Below are positions 7,971 to 14,769 of a stretch of DNA of 14,769 bases, in pieces. This DNA comes from Trachelipus rathkii (lineage: Eukaryota > Arthropoda > Malacostraca > Isopoda > Trachelipodidae), in contig JABUQX010086792.1 of NCBI GenBank assembly GCA_015478945.1, positions 15,001-29,769 of the forward strand. The letters run 5' to 3'. The notes under the pieces were generated by a model. It was not told where the DNA came from and ran no database searches. It saw only the letters and a program-made list of their open reading frames with translations. The number at the start of each line of letters is the position of its first letter. Position 1 is the stretch's first letter. Position numbers and translations under genes: made by a program.

Positions 7971-8555
7971 ATGTAACATAGGATAATAATAATAATAATA
8001 ATAAAGAAAATCCGAAATATTATTTAAAAAACTTTGAATATTTTAGTTAGCGACATCGAAGCGATAATATAAATGTAAAGTGCATAATTGTTATCTTTAA
8101 AATAAGAACTTAGAAAGATTTTAATAAAATACATGTTTATGTTAGCAGAGACTTATTTTGTTGTTTTTATACTTATTACATGGCTAAAGATGAATGTAAG
8201 CATAAATCAATGGAAAAGAAAACGTGGCATAGTCTTGTGTAGAGGGATGGCTAGGGGCTGACTTACTGCTTTACTGATTTAATTGCTTTAAGGTACGTAA
8301 AATAAAATGTTTAAATAAAATTGGTCATAAAAATTTTTAGTAAAAGTTATTTAAAACTTGATAGTTTATAAAAATTTATAAAAACATGAGTTAAAACAGT
8401 TAATAATAAATTCTTTGTTGAAAGATATAATGATTGATTTATTATAGAGTTTTTAAAAGAGATTTTGACATAATTTTAGTTATATTTGGAAAGATGCTAC
8501 TAATAAATGTACGTGTTTAATTTAAAACATAAAATTTTTAAATAAATTATACGTA
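7971..8555. repeat. paired low-copy block, right arm
   Basis: Mirror of 4671-5290, with an (ATA)n run at about 7983-8003 and AACGTGGCATAG...GGCTAGGGGCTGA near 8220-8262. Just inside, TTACTGCTTTACTGATTTAA is a lone copy of the minisatellite motif. No gene seen. Confidence 0.7.
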
Positions 8556-8880
8556 TATGTGTAAGTGAGTGTGCGTGTGTGTAAGCAAATCTGTGTGTGA
8601 GTGTAATGTAAATCCGTGAGTGTTGAAGTTGGTAATAAATCTGCAGTGTGTAAAGTAAAATCTGTGTGTATGTAGTTGTGTTGTGGGTGTAGTGTGTGGT
8701 AAGTGTAAATAGGTTTCAGTGTACTATGGTAAATGTAAGTGTCAATAGTGAATTGTGGTATTGAGGTGTCATAGTGAAATGTGTCGTACTACGAGTGTAA
8801 GTGTGTTTGTAGTAGACTCGGCTGAGGTCTGTTGTGTGGGTGTGTGGTGCTTCGAAGGTGGTCATAGTGAATGTGTGTGG
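8556..8880. repeat. GT minisatellite, right arm
   Basis: Mirror of 4415-4670: GTGTGTGAGTGTAA and AAATCTGTGTGT units, more irregular than the left copy. Confidence 0.8.
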
Positions 8881-8884
8881 TCTC

Positions 8885-9060
8885 TAGAATAATAATAAAA
8901 CAATAGGCCATGAAGTAAGATAACACTAAGCTAAAATATATAAGAGTGATACAAATTACTATAATAATAAAATATATAATTTAAAAAATAAATAAAAATA
9001 CATGGAATGAATCTATTGAAAAATATAAAAAGTATTAAATACAAAATAAAAACATAATGT
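8885..9060. repeat. A-rich tract, right arm
   Basis: AATAATAAAA/AAATAAATAAAAATA-type sequence; counterpart of the T-rich tract 4241-4380. Confidence 0.7.
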
Positions 9061-9850
9061 TAATAAATATATTAGTTAAAGCAGTAAAACATATGAAGTT
9101 AAAGCAGTAAAAGACATACGAAGTTAAAGAAGTAAAACATGAGTTAAAGAGTAAAAACATGAGTTAAAGCAGTAAACATACAGAGTTAAAGCCCGTAAAA
9201 CAATGAATTAAATGCAGTAAAAACATGAGTTAGAAAGACAGTAAAGCAGTAAAACAAAAGCGAACTAATCCCTCCTAGGTGTTAGGTACACCTCTATTGA
9301 TTTACTGGATTTTACTGCTTTAAAAGGTATGTAATGGTAATAAATATACTGAGTTAAAAGAGCAGTAACACAAATGATAAGAAAGTACACACAATTAAAT
9401 CACACTCGAGGTCAAACAGTCATTAGAAGCATACTAATAACCCATAAGAAGTACACTACAGGTACTGATGTACTAGTTTATGCTTAAGGACTATGTAACT
9501 CCGATTTCCAAATTATGTGAATCACAGGCAGGTCAAACTCTTAGTAAGATTAAAACCCATGAACATGAAGTACACGTACAGTATAAGAGCTGTAAGAAAA
9601 CCAAAAGGTCACGCTATACCTAGGTGTTAAGAGTGTAACACTCTCTAGTTGATCTTACTGATATTGATACTGCTTTAAGGTAAATGTAAATTGTTTAATA
9701 AATATTGAGTTAAAGCAAGTAAAACATATGAGTGTAAAGCAGTAAAACATGCAGTTAAAGCAGTAATAGCAGTAAAACAAAGACGCTAATCCTTAGGCTG
9801 TTAGGTACACCTCTATTGATTTACTGATTTGACTGCTTTAAGGTATGTAT
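9061..9850. repeat. 20-bp minisatellite within a higher-order repeat, right arm
   Basis: Inverted copy of 3431-4240 with the unit ATGAGTTAAAGCAGTAAAAC. Higher-order units end in TTTACTGCTTTAAGGTATGTA-like segments near 9300-9335, 9652-9690 and 9822-9848. The hairpin core appears as GGTGTTAGGTACACC (9278-9292) and near 9795. The region 9360-9600 is degraded relative to the left arm. Confidence 0.8.
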
Positions 9851-9865
9851 AATTAATAGTTTTAT

Positions 9866-10175
9866 TTAATAAAATTTTCTCGTTTATAATAAAATGAATT
9901 ATATATCAAAAATAACTCTGGATTTTTTTCTTCCTTCTCATTCCTCATTTAAAGCGTAATCCTTGCTATACTTTGACTTCCTAAATAGAAGTCTAACTTT
10001 AAATATTATTCGACCATGCTTTAGCGCTAGTTATATAGAATCAATTTAACTACATGACTCAGTAATCGGACTCATCAATTGTAATGTAGTCCGCTGATTG
10101 GAGCTTTGCCCCAAACGCTCTCTGGATCCGTTCACCTGATACATGATCATTTTTATATTAAGCTAAAGGATGATG
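9866..10175. repeat. paired low-copy block, right arm
   Basis: Mirror of 3115-3430: CATGACTCAGTAATC, ATCAATTGTAATG, CGCTGATTGGAGC and CTCTGGATCCGTTC are the anchors. No gene. Confidence 0.65.
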
Positions 10176-10325
10176 TATATATATAGTATATATATATATA
10201 TATATAATATATAAATATAATATATATATATATCAAAATTATATAATAATTATATATAATATAGAAGAATAAGGAAATATATAATAAATATATAAATAAA
10301 TATAAAATAAAATCTATATATATAT
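10176..10325. repeat. AT tract, right arm
   Basis: Nearly pure A/T; mirror of 2998-3114. Confidence 0.85.
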
Positions 10326-10900
10326 AGCGTTGTGTAGATGTGTGTGTAGATGTGTGTAGTTAAGAGGTGTGAGCTACGGAGCATGTTAATAATACGTGAT
10401 CAGGGTTGATGTATGTGTCTAGTAATGTGGTGTCTTGATGTGTGTAGGGTATAAGGGTGTGAGCGTAAGTTGCATAATGGGTAGGATATGTGTGTATAAA
10501 AGAAAGAAATGTGTGTGTGTATAAATAGCTAGGCGGGTGTGCCGTGTGTGCATTAAGTGCCATTAAGTAAAGTGTAGAACGTGGTTACAGGTGTGGAGCT
10601 AGGGTTAAGTGTATATGTGATCCATGGCAAAGTCCGATAAAAGGGTGGGTGTGTGTATATTAGGAGGGTTGTATGCTGTCTAGAGCATGAGTGTGTGTAA
10701 GAGTGAGCAGATGTCGAGTGTAGATGACGTGTCCTATTGGGTGGGTGTGATGTGTGTGTTGTATGGGAGGGCAGTATCACTAGCGCGGGTGATGTGTGGT
10801 GTGTGTGTATATATTAGTGAGTAGAGGTGTGTGTGGTTGGTATGTGTGAGTTGTGTAAGTATTTTTATATGTATGGATGTGTGTGTAGTGGATGAATAGC
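10326..10900. repeat. degenerate GT satellite, right arm
   Basis: Mirror of the CA satellite 2448-2997, with GTGTGTGTA runs and short interludes. The two - strand frames that cross it (10360-10563, 10553-10780) are Thr/His/Pro/Ser-rich translations of the repeat and are not called. Confidence 0.85.
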
Positions 10901-11149
10901 GATTTTTACTCTCGCTCTCGTTGTATATATATATAAGTATATATATAGTTATATAGATATATAGATATAGTGCTATGTAGCTTATATATATATATATATA
11001 TATATATAGATATATATATATATATATCTAATAGTATATATAGTAATATTATCTTGTGTTATATCGGTATTATATAGTCTACGATGAGAGAGAGAGGATA
11101 TATATGTATATATATAGCTACATAAAATGTACAAAAATAAGATGCACTT
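10901..11149. repeat. CT tract plus AT microsatellite, right arm
   Basis: CTCTCGCTCTCG (10910-10921), then TATATA sequence to about 11080, then a GAGAGAGAG patch (11086-11096) and more AT. Mirror of 2268-2447. Confidence 0.85.
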
Positions 11150-11365
11150 TTTCTAAACTTTTAATATGGAAATAGCTATTTCCAAAATTTTTGTATACAT
11201 AAATGATTTATATATAAAGCTAAACTATTTGTTTATATAATTAAGGGCATTCAGACGGAAGCCATATTAGTTAAGTCCTATCACTTCCTTTGAAATGAGA
11301 GCCGTAACGGGTCGGAGTTTCCAGTTCGGTTAGTGACTGGTATAGGTCACATTTTTTAAATTCCC
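11150..11365. repeat. paired block with perfect 16-bp palindrome, right arm
   Basis: Mirror of 2021-2250. The palindrome GGAAATAGCTATTTCC at 11168-11183 is identical to the left copy although surrounding bases differ. GGCATTCAGACGGA and TTCGGTTAGTGACTGGTAT are further anchors. Confidence 0.8.
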
Positions 11366-11590
11366 ACAATTCCTTTGTTCATTCTTGTGGTGGGATGATT
11401 CGCATCAGAAGATAGAAGATGTTATGCGCATGCGCATCGATTCATATACATGTTATGCGCAATACGCATGGTACATATACATGACTAAGTAGTAAAGTAA
11501 TAAAATGACATGTGGCGCAACCATGGGTCCTTAAGCAGGCCCAATGGGTTTCAGGATACTCTGTGAAACCTTCCAGCAAGGAGTACATAG
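11366..11590. other. right-arm-specific segment
   Basis: Occupies the place of the left segment 1500-2020 but is shorter and mostly different. It holds a ~31-bp tandem duplication beginning ATGTTATGCGC (11419 and 11450) and ends in GGAGTACATAGAGCAAC before the AT tract. A 66-codon - strand frame that starts in the AT tract and runs in here is not supported. Confidence 0.5.
11424..11437. promoter_or_regulatory. NRF-1-like palindrome ATGCGCATGCGCAT
   Basis: A perfect 14-bp palindrome. Its core TGCGCATGCGCA equals the known consensus of the animal transcription factor NRF-1 (Ewg in Drosophila). The second duplicate copy (11450-11475) carries a degraded version (ATGCGCAATACGCAT). Alternating purine-pyrimidine makes it also Z-DNA-prone. 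No gene start is visible nearby, so function is unproven. Confidence 0.3.
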
Positions 11591-11593
11591 AGC

Positions 11594-11711
11594 AACTATA
11601 TATATTAGTATATATACTAATATTAAATATATATATAATATAACATTTAGTATATAATATATAGGTATATAATATATATATATATATAATAATATTATAT
11701 ATATATAGTGA
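11594..11711. repeat. AT microsatellite, right arm
   Basis: TATATA-type tract; counterpart of 1384-1498. Confidence 0.9.
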
Positions 11712-11985
11712 AAGGCAAATTTAATGATCAAGTGAAAACTATGGTGAGTATAGGGATTGGAATCTATCCTCCTTGGAGAGCACAGCCAGATAAAGCAGTC
11801 ACGGTGAATGGAAATGGGTATACAGAGATACGAGAATGAAACGGGGTAGGAGGGAAGGACTGGGATGATGAGGGTGTGTGTGTGTATAAGTGGGGAGTGG
11901 TCTGTGTCTATGGATGCATTCGTGGATATTAAAATACATTACATTATGAGTTAATACGTATAAACGAGGATGCGATACACAGCGA
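11712..11985. repeat. purine-rich paired block, right arm
   Basis: Mirror of 1101-1383 with GAGAGCACAGCC, AAAGCAGTCACGG, GAATGAAACGGGG, AAGGACTGGGATGATGAGG and AACGAGGATGCGA anchors in order. A CA/GT run (11875-11887) matches the left ACACAC at 1208. No gene. Confidence 0.75.
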
Positions 11986-12135
11986 AAACAACACGGTCCG
12001 GCTGTGCAGTGCGGAGTGCGGTTGCGGTGCGGTGCGGGGCTGCGCGGTTCGGCCGCGGTTCGGCGGGCCTTGCGCTTAAGCGAAACGCTGGTTGTGAACT
12101 GCCGAAACGCCCCCCCCACCCTTAAGGGGGGGGGG
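11986..12135. repeat. CpG-rich block with poly-C/poly-G hairpin, right arm
   Basis: Mirror of 943-1100. Includes the GGTGC pentamer array, the 10-bp palindrome CGCTTAAGCG (12073-12082; degraded on the left) and the hairpin C8-A-CCC-TTAA-G10 (12110-12135). Confidence 0.7.
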
Positions 12136-12274
12136 AAATCCGAAAACAAAACAAAAATACAATAAATGAAATAAATAAAAAAAAAATAAAATAAATAAAA
12201 TCTAAAAAATAAAAAAAAATAAAAAAATAAATAAATAAAATCTAAAAAAAAAAAAAATAAAAAAAAAGCACTAA
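12136..12274. repeat. A-rich tract, right arm
   Basis: Runs of A interrupted by single T, C or G; mirror of the T-rich tract 809-942. The Phe-rich part of the long - strand frame 11799-12485 is a translation of this tract. Confidence 0.85.
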
Positions 12275-12739
12275 AAAACACCCATAAAAAAGGTAGCTGA
12301 GTATTCCAAAAATTACGGTGCCAAAAAAGCCGTCCAGGTAGGATTCCTGCTGGGCAGTTTCTGCGGGGCCCCCGGACAACGAACACGCGGAATGGCGTCC
12401 TATTACTACAAACCAGGCCCTTTTTACATTTCTGCGCTTGTATTACGTCTTTGGAACCAGCGTTGGATATCTTTCGCGCCCCCATTGAAACACGATTTTA
12501 CTGAAGGCTCTGAGAAGAACGAGTTTCGAGCCAGATGGAAGAAGATGCTAGCTCCATTGAAAGGGTGAAACCCTACACTGAGTGATAACTCAAAGACTAG
12601 TATTCAGAAACCATTGCGCCGAGAAATAGTTTCTCAGAATTCTCCTAGTGATACAAAAGCTTTTCGGGGCCGGAAAGGAGAAGATGCACCTGGTTCAACT
12701 GACAGGAAAAAGCGAATAACCCCTACTTTGGGAGAACGT
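12275..12739 (+). pseudogene. coding-like frame spanning the outer end of the right arm into the flank, one in-frame TGA
   Basis: A single + frame runs 155 codons from after TAA 12272 with only one stop, TGA at 12566-12568. It reads EYSKNYGAKKAVQVG inside the arm, then GMASYYYKPGPFYISALVLR across the arm border, EKNEFRARWKKMLAPLKG before the stop, and TDRKKRITPTLGE at the end. A possible splice donor (GTAAAT at 12738) follows, then an AT tract. Composition is ordinary and hydrophilic to basic; about seven stops would be expected by chance at this base composition. The arm portion has a homologue in the left arm (EYSHKNYTNG.GSKKASV, - strand). Doubts: the inward - strand frame 11799-12485 (start MGARKISNAGSK) is also open, though over half of it is low-complexity. 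The family was not recognised. The stop may be a true nonsense mutation or a sequence error. Confidence 0.35.
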
Positions 12740-12744
12740 AAATA

Positions 12745-13360
12745 CATATATATATAAAATATACATATAATATAAATTTAGGTATATATAGTATATATAA
12801 TAATATATATATACTAATATAGTATATATATATATTATATTGATGTTTGTCTATTAGTGAGGTATATATGAATATATTTATATACTTAGTAATACCTATA
12901 TAGGTCTATAGTATTAGGATATGATATAGGAGCTAATAAGGTTATATAGTACTTTAGTATATATGTATATATATAATAAATTATATATTATAGATGAATA
13001 TATATATAGTATAAAATAGTATTGGAATATATTTATAATAATAGATATATTGAGCATAATCATATATATATAGGTATTGAGGTAAAGTATATATACATAA
13101 TATAGTATACGATAGAATATATATATATACATTATATATCTTATTATATAGTATAATATAATATAGTATATATTTATTATATATTTAATATGTATATTAT
13201 TAATATTATATTATATATAACTATATATAGTTTGATGCGTAATATTTATAAGATAGTAATATATTGTTATTTGATGATATATTATATATAGTATATATAT
13301 TATTATAAAATAGTTACTTGTGGTATTAGTGTATAGTATATATATATATATTATATATAT
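12745..13360. repeat. long AT-rich tract
   Basis: About 615 bases of almost pure A/T with occasional G or C, outside the inverted repeat. It could be an intron filled by an expanded AT microsatellite. The Tyr/Ile-rich - strand frames across it are artefacts. Confidence 0.85.
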
Positions 13361-13365
13361 TTTAG

Positions 13366-13426
13366 GAATCAGTAGCGGCTCTGAACTCGAAAACAACAAC
13401 ATGGGGGAGGCACTTTCAACATAATT
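13366..13426 (+). other. possible small exon between AT tracts
   Basis: A sudden 60-base patch of balanced composition follows ATATATTTTAG (a plausible acceptor, AG at 13364-13365). In the best frame it reads ESVAALNSKTTTWGRHFQHN before TAA. A downstream donor is weak (GTTTAT at 13431). Position and strand agree with the other coding-like fragments, but the length gives little statistical weight. Confidence 0.2.
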
Positions 13427-13431
13427 AAAAT

Positions 13432-13625
13432 GTTTATTATATATATATATTATACTATTATATACGATATATAGAGGTATATAATATGAGTAGATATAGT
13501 ATTTAATATTAATATATAGTATATTTATATATAATATTATTATTATATATATATATAGTTATATATTATGGTATATTATATATATAGTATATATATATAG
13601 ATATAATAGGCTTAATAATATATTA
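13432..13625. repeat. AT-rich tract
   Basis: Nearly pure A/T sequence between two coding-like patches; possible intron content. Confidence 0.85.
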
Positions 13626-13643
13626 TGAAAATTTCAACACCAG

Positions 13644-13787
13644 GATGGAATGAATTTGGATAACTTAATTATAAATTCTGTTTCTATGGAAAGTAAGGCT
13701 AAATTTGACAGTCTGCCTGAATCATAGTGGACTCGGATACAATTTCCTTTGTTGGTCTCTCTTGCCAAGAAAAACGTAATTTTATAG
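13644..13787 (+). pseudogene. coding-like fragment with in-frame stop
   Basis: After a CACCAG (possible acceptor ending 13643) a frame reads DGMNLDNLIINSVSMESKAK, then KFDSLPES and TAG at 13725. It continues WTRIQFPLLVSLAKKNVIL to TAG at 13785. The composition resembles protein more than the flanking AT tracts do. The next open frame (13819 onward) is in another phase, so if this is one exon it carries a frameshift as well as a stop. No family recognised. Confidence 0.25.
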
Positions 13788-13818
13788 ATACGCCAGGTGT
13801 TGTTGGCTGGAATTTTGA

Positions 13819-14058
13819 GCGATCAGACTAAAAGACTATAAGATTAAGAAGCCCGATCTTGTGAATCAAACTCTCTACGATGGTTTTAAAGATAGTGTTA
13901 TGAAAGTATACGGTACAAAATTAGGCTTAACATTTGTTTGGATGGAGTGCGGACTCCCGAGAATCGACCATATTATTGTCGTCTGCTTCGAAATTAAAGA
14001 ATTAGTCTTCATCAGGAAACTTGTTTCAGAAGTTAGAGAATTTTGTGGAATTCCTTAG
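13819..14058 (+). CDS. 80-codon open frame, fragment of an unrecognised protein
   Basis: The frame is open from after TGA 13816 to TAG 14056. It contains IKKPDLVNQTLYDGFKDSVM, VYGTKLGLTFVWMECGLPRI and RKLVSEVREFCGIP. There is no required start: an alternative GTG lies at 13861 and an internal ATG at 13900. Balanced amino-acid use and mixed codons support coding. Immediately after the stop, the +2 frame reads LGLELFKEKNLRILPSPE (14055-14108), and the original frame resumes with HLNDDIINYFRKVSLIMS to 14160. This is the pattern of one coding exon with small frame errors. It lies on the same strand as the other fragments and is bordered downstream by a TC/AT microsatellite. I do not recognise the family; an exon of a host gene or a relic of a mobile element are both possible. 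Confidence 0.4.
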   Translation, partial: AIRLKDYKIKKPDLVNQTLYDGFKDSVMKVYGTKLGLTFVWMECGLPRIDHIIVVCFEIKELVFIRKLVSEVREFCGIP

Positions 14059-14167
14059 GTTTGGAATTGTTTAAGGAGAAAAATTTGAGAATTTTGCCCT
14101 CACCTGAATGATGATATTATCAATTATTTCAGAAAGGTTTCTCTTATAATGTCTTGACAATATGATC

Positions 14168-14210
14168 TTCTCTCTCTCTCTCTCTATATATATATAGGTA
14201 TATACTAATA

Positions 14211-14250
<40 letters not shown>

Positions 14251-14251
14251 G

Positions 14252-14294
<43 letters not shown>

Positions 14295-14360
14295 TAATAT
14301 ATAATATATATAATATATATAATATATATATATATTATATATTATATATAATTATAAATC
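14168..14360. repeat. TC tract followed by AT microsatellite
   Basis: CTTCTCTCTCTC to 14185, then (TA)n to about 14360. The pyrimidine run and following AT tract are of the type common in invertebrate introns. Confidence 0.9.
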
Positions 14361-14468
14361 ATACAAAATATGGCGGTATACGTTTATATATATAGAAATA
14401 TTAAATAAGTTTTTGGTTAATTTAATTAAAAAAAATAGTTTTTCTTTACAATTGTTATTTGTTACTAA

Positions 14469-14708
14469 TATTTATTGCAAAACTGGCAAACCTATTTAAG
14501 GAGTAGGCCTGCCAATTTTTGGAGGAAGTTATTTTATGACGTTGTTCGAAAGGAGGCCTTGTGAAAAATCCTCAAAATAGACAACATAGAATACGTTCTT
14601 TATCGTTGCCATGACACACCAGTGTTATGAAAAGCATTATAATTACGCTGCTCTAACGGAGGCACAGTAATCGAATTTCCTCTAGTCAATGATCCTTATG
14701 AAAAATAA
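14469..14708 (+). pseudogene. coding-like fragment with several in-frame stops near the right edge
   Basis: One frame reads LQNWQTYLRSRPANFWRKLF, then YDVVRKEAL, TGA (14562), KILKIDNIEYVLYRCHDTPV, TGA (14628), KAL, TAA (14640), and GGTVIEFPLVNDPYEK to TAA 14706. The segments between stops look like ordinary protein, with balanced charge and two Trp. Three internal stops in 80 codons mean it is decayed, or wrongly read, or noncoding. Same strand as the upstream fragments. Not recognised. Confidence 0.25.
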
Positions 14709-14769
14709 TGTATCGCAAGAGAATTCAAGAAGATGTAAAATTAAGTCCTTGTGTTAATATTTGGGTCAT

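Larger units (their letters stand above)
7091..12420 (-). repeat. right arm of a giant inverted repeat (~5.3 kb)
   Basis: This is the inverted copy of the left arm, with the same blocks in reverse order: CpG collar, paired low-copy sequence, GT minisatellite, 20-bp minisatellite, GT satellite, AT tracts, CpG-rich block, A-rich tract and terminal block. It differs from the left arm by many small indels and by replacement of the left segment 1500-2020 with an unrelated-looking segment (11366-11590). The outer end is at AGGCCC (12415-12420), possibly extending to CCCATTG (12481-12487). Beyond that the sequence no longer matches the left flank. Confidence 0.9.

Noticed and set aside
10360..10780. 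Two Thr/His/Ser/Pro-rich - strand frames
   Set aside because: Translations of the GT satellite complement.
643..12420. Fold-back read or assembly artefact as the full explanation
   Set aside because: A simple fold-back would make the flanks complementary too and leave no long loop. Here both flanks differ, the spacer is ~0.9 kb and the arms have private segments. Base-level errors remain possible.
643..12420. LTR retrotransposon
   Set aside because: The long repeats are inverted, not direct, and no reverse transcriptase, integrase or primer-binding site was found between them.
11799..12485. 228-codon - strand frame starting MGARKISNAGSK
   Set aside because: More than half is Phe/Leu/Tyr-rich translation of the A/T homopolymer tract plus a Thr/His/Pro tail from repeats, and the left arm does not keep the frame. 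Only its first ~70 codons deserve a test, as the antisense of the called + frame.
12914..13402. Tyr/Ile-rich - strand frames
   Set aside because: Translations of AT-only DNA; no coding composition.

Overview
The window looks like AT-rich eukaryotic nuclear DNA, probably from an invertebrate animal (low confidence on the lineage). It has long AT, CA/GT and TC microsatellites, no operon-like gene packing, no prokaryotic gene signals, and only short broken coding-like stretches separated by AT-rich gaps. No gene family was recognised with confidence, and no tRNA, rRNA or CRISPR array was seen.

The dominant structure is one very large inverted repeat. The left arm (about 643-6168) is mirrored, block by block and in reverse order, by the right arm (about 7091-12420). 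The arms flank a spacer of about 0.92 kb (6169-7090) with no clear single-copy match between its halves. From outside to inside each arm holds: a terminal block with a possible coding frame; a T-rich (left) or A-rich (right) tract; a CpG-rich block with a poly-C/poly-G hairpin; a pyrimidine-rich (left) block; an AT tract; an arm-specific segment (1500-2020 or 11366-11590); a paired block holding a perfect 16-bp palindrome; a second AT tract; a CA (left) or GT (right) satellite; a third AT tract; a paired block; a minisatellite of a 20-bp unit (GTTTTACTGCTTTAACTCAT on the left) inside a 160-185-bp higher-order repeat; a T-rich or A-rich block; a second CA/GT minisatellite; paired low-copy sequence with a ~125-135-bp tandem duplication; and a CpG-rich collar next to the spacer. 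By eye the arms are roughly 75-85% alike outside the microsatellites, with many 1-4 base indels.

Both arms lose similarity at matching points (GGGCCT at 643; AGGCCC ending 12420) or slightly further out (CAATGGG at 590; CCCATTG at 12481). The sequence beyond differs on the two sides. The object is therefore a bounded inverted repeat. It could be a foldback-type element with composite terminal inverted repeats, or an old inverted duplication. No transposase is visible.

The flanks hold several coding-like + strand frames (435-605, 12275-12739, 13366-13426, 13644-13787, 13819-14058, 14469-14708). Nearly all are broken by stops or frame changes, and on the right they are separated by AT tracts. 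They may be exons of one decayed gene, or of an intact gene in error-prone sequence, next to or interrupted by the inverted repeat. A 77-codon frame on the - strand (193-426) is a separate weak candidate.
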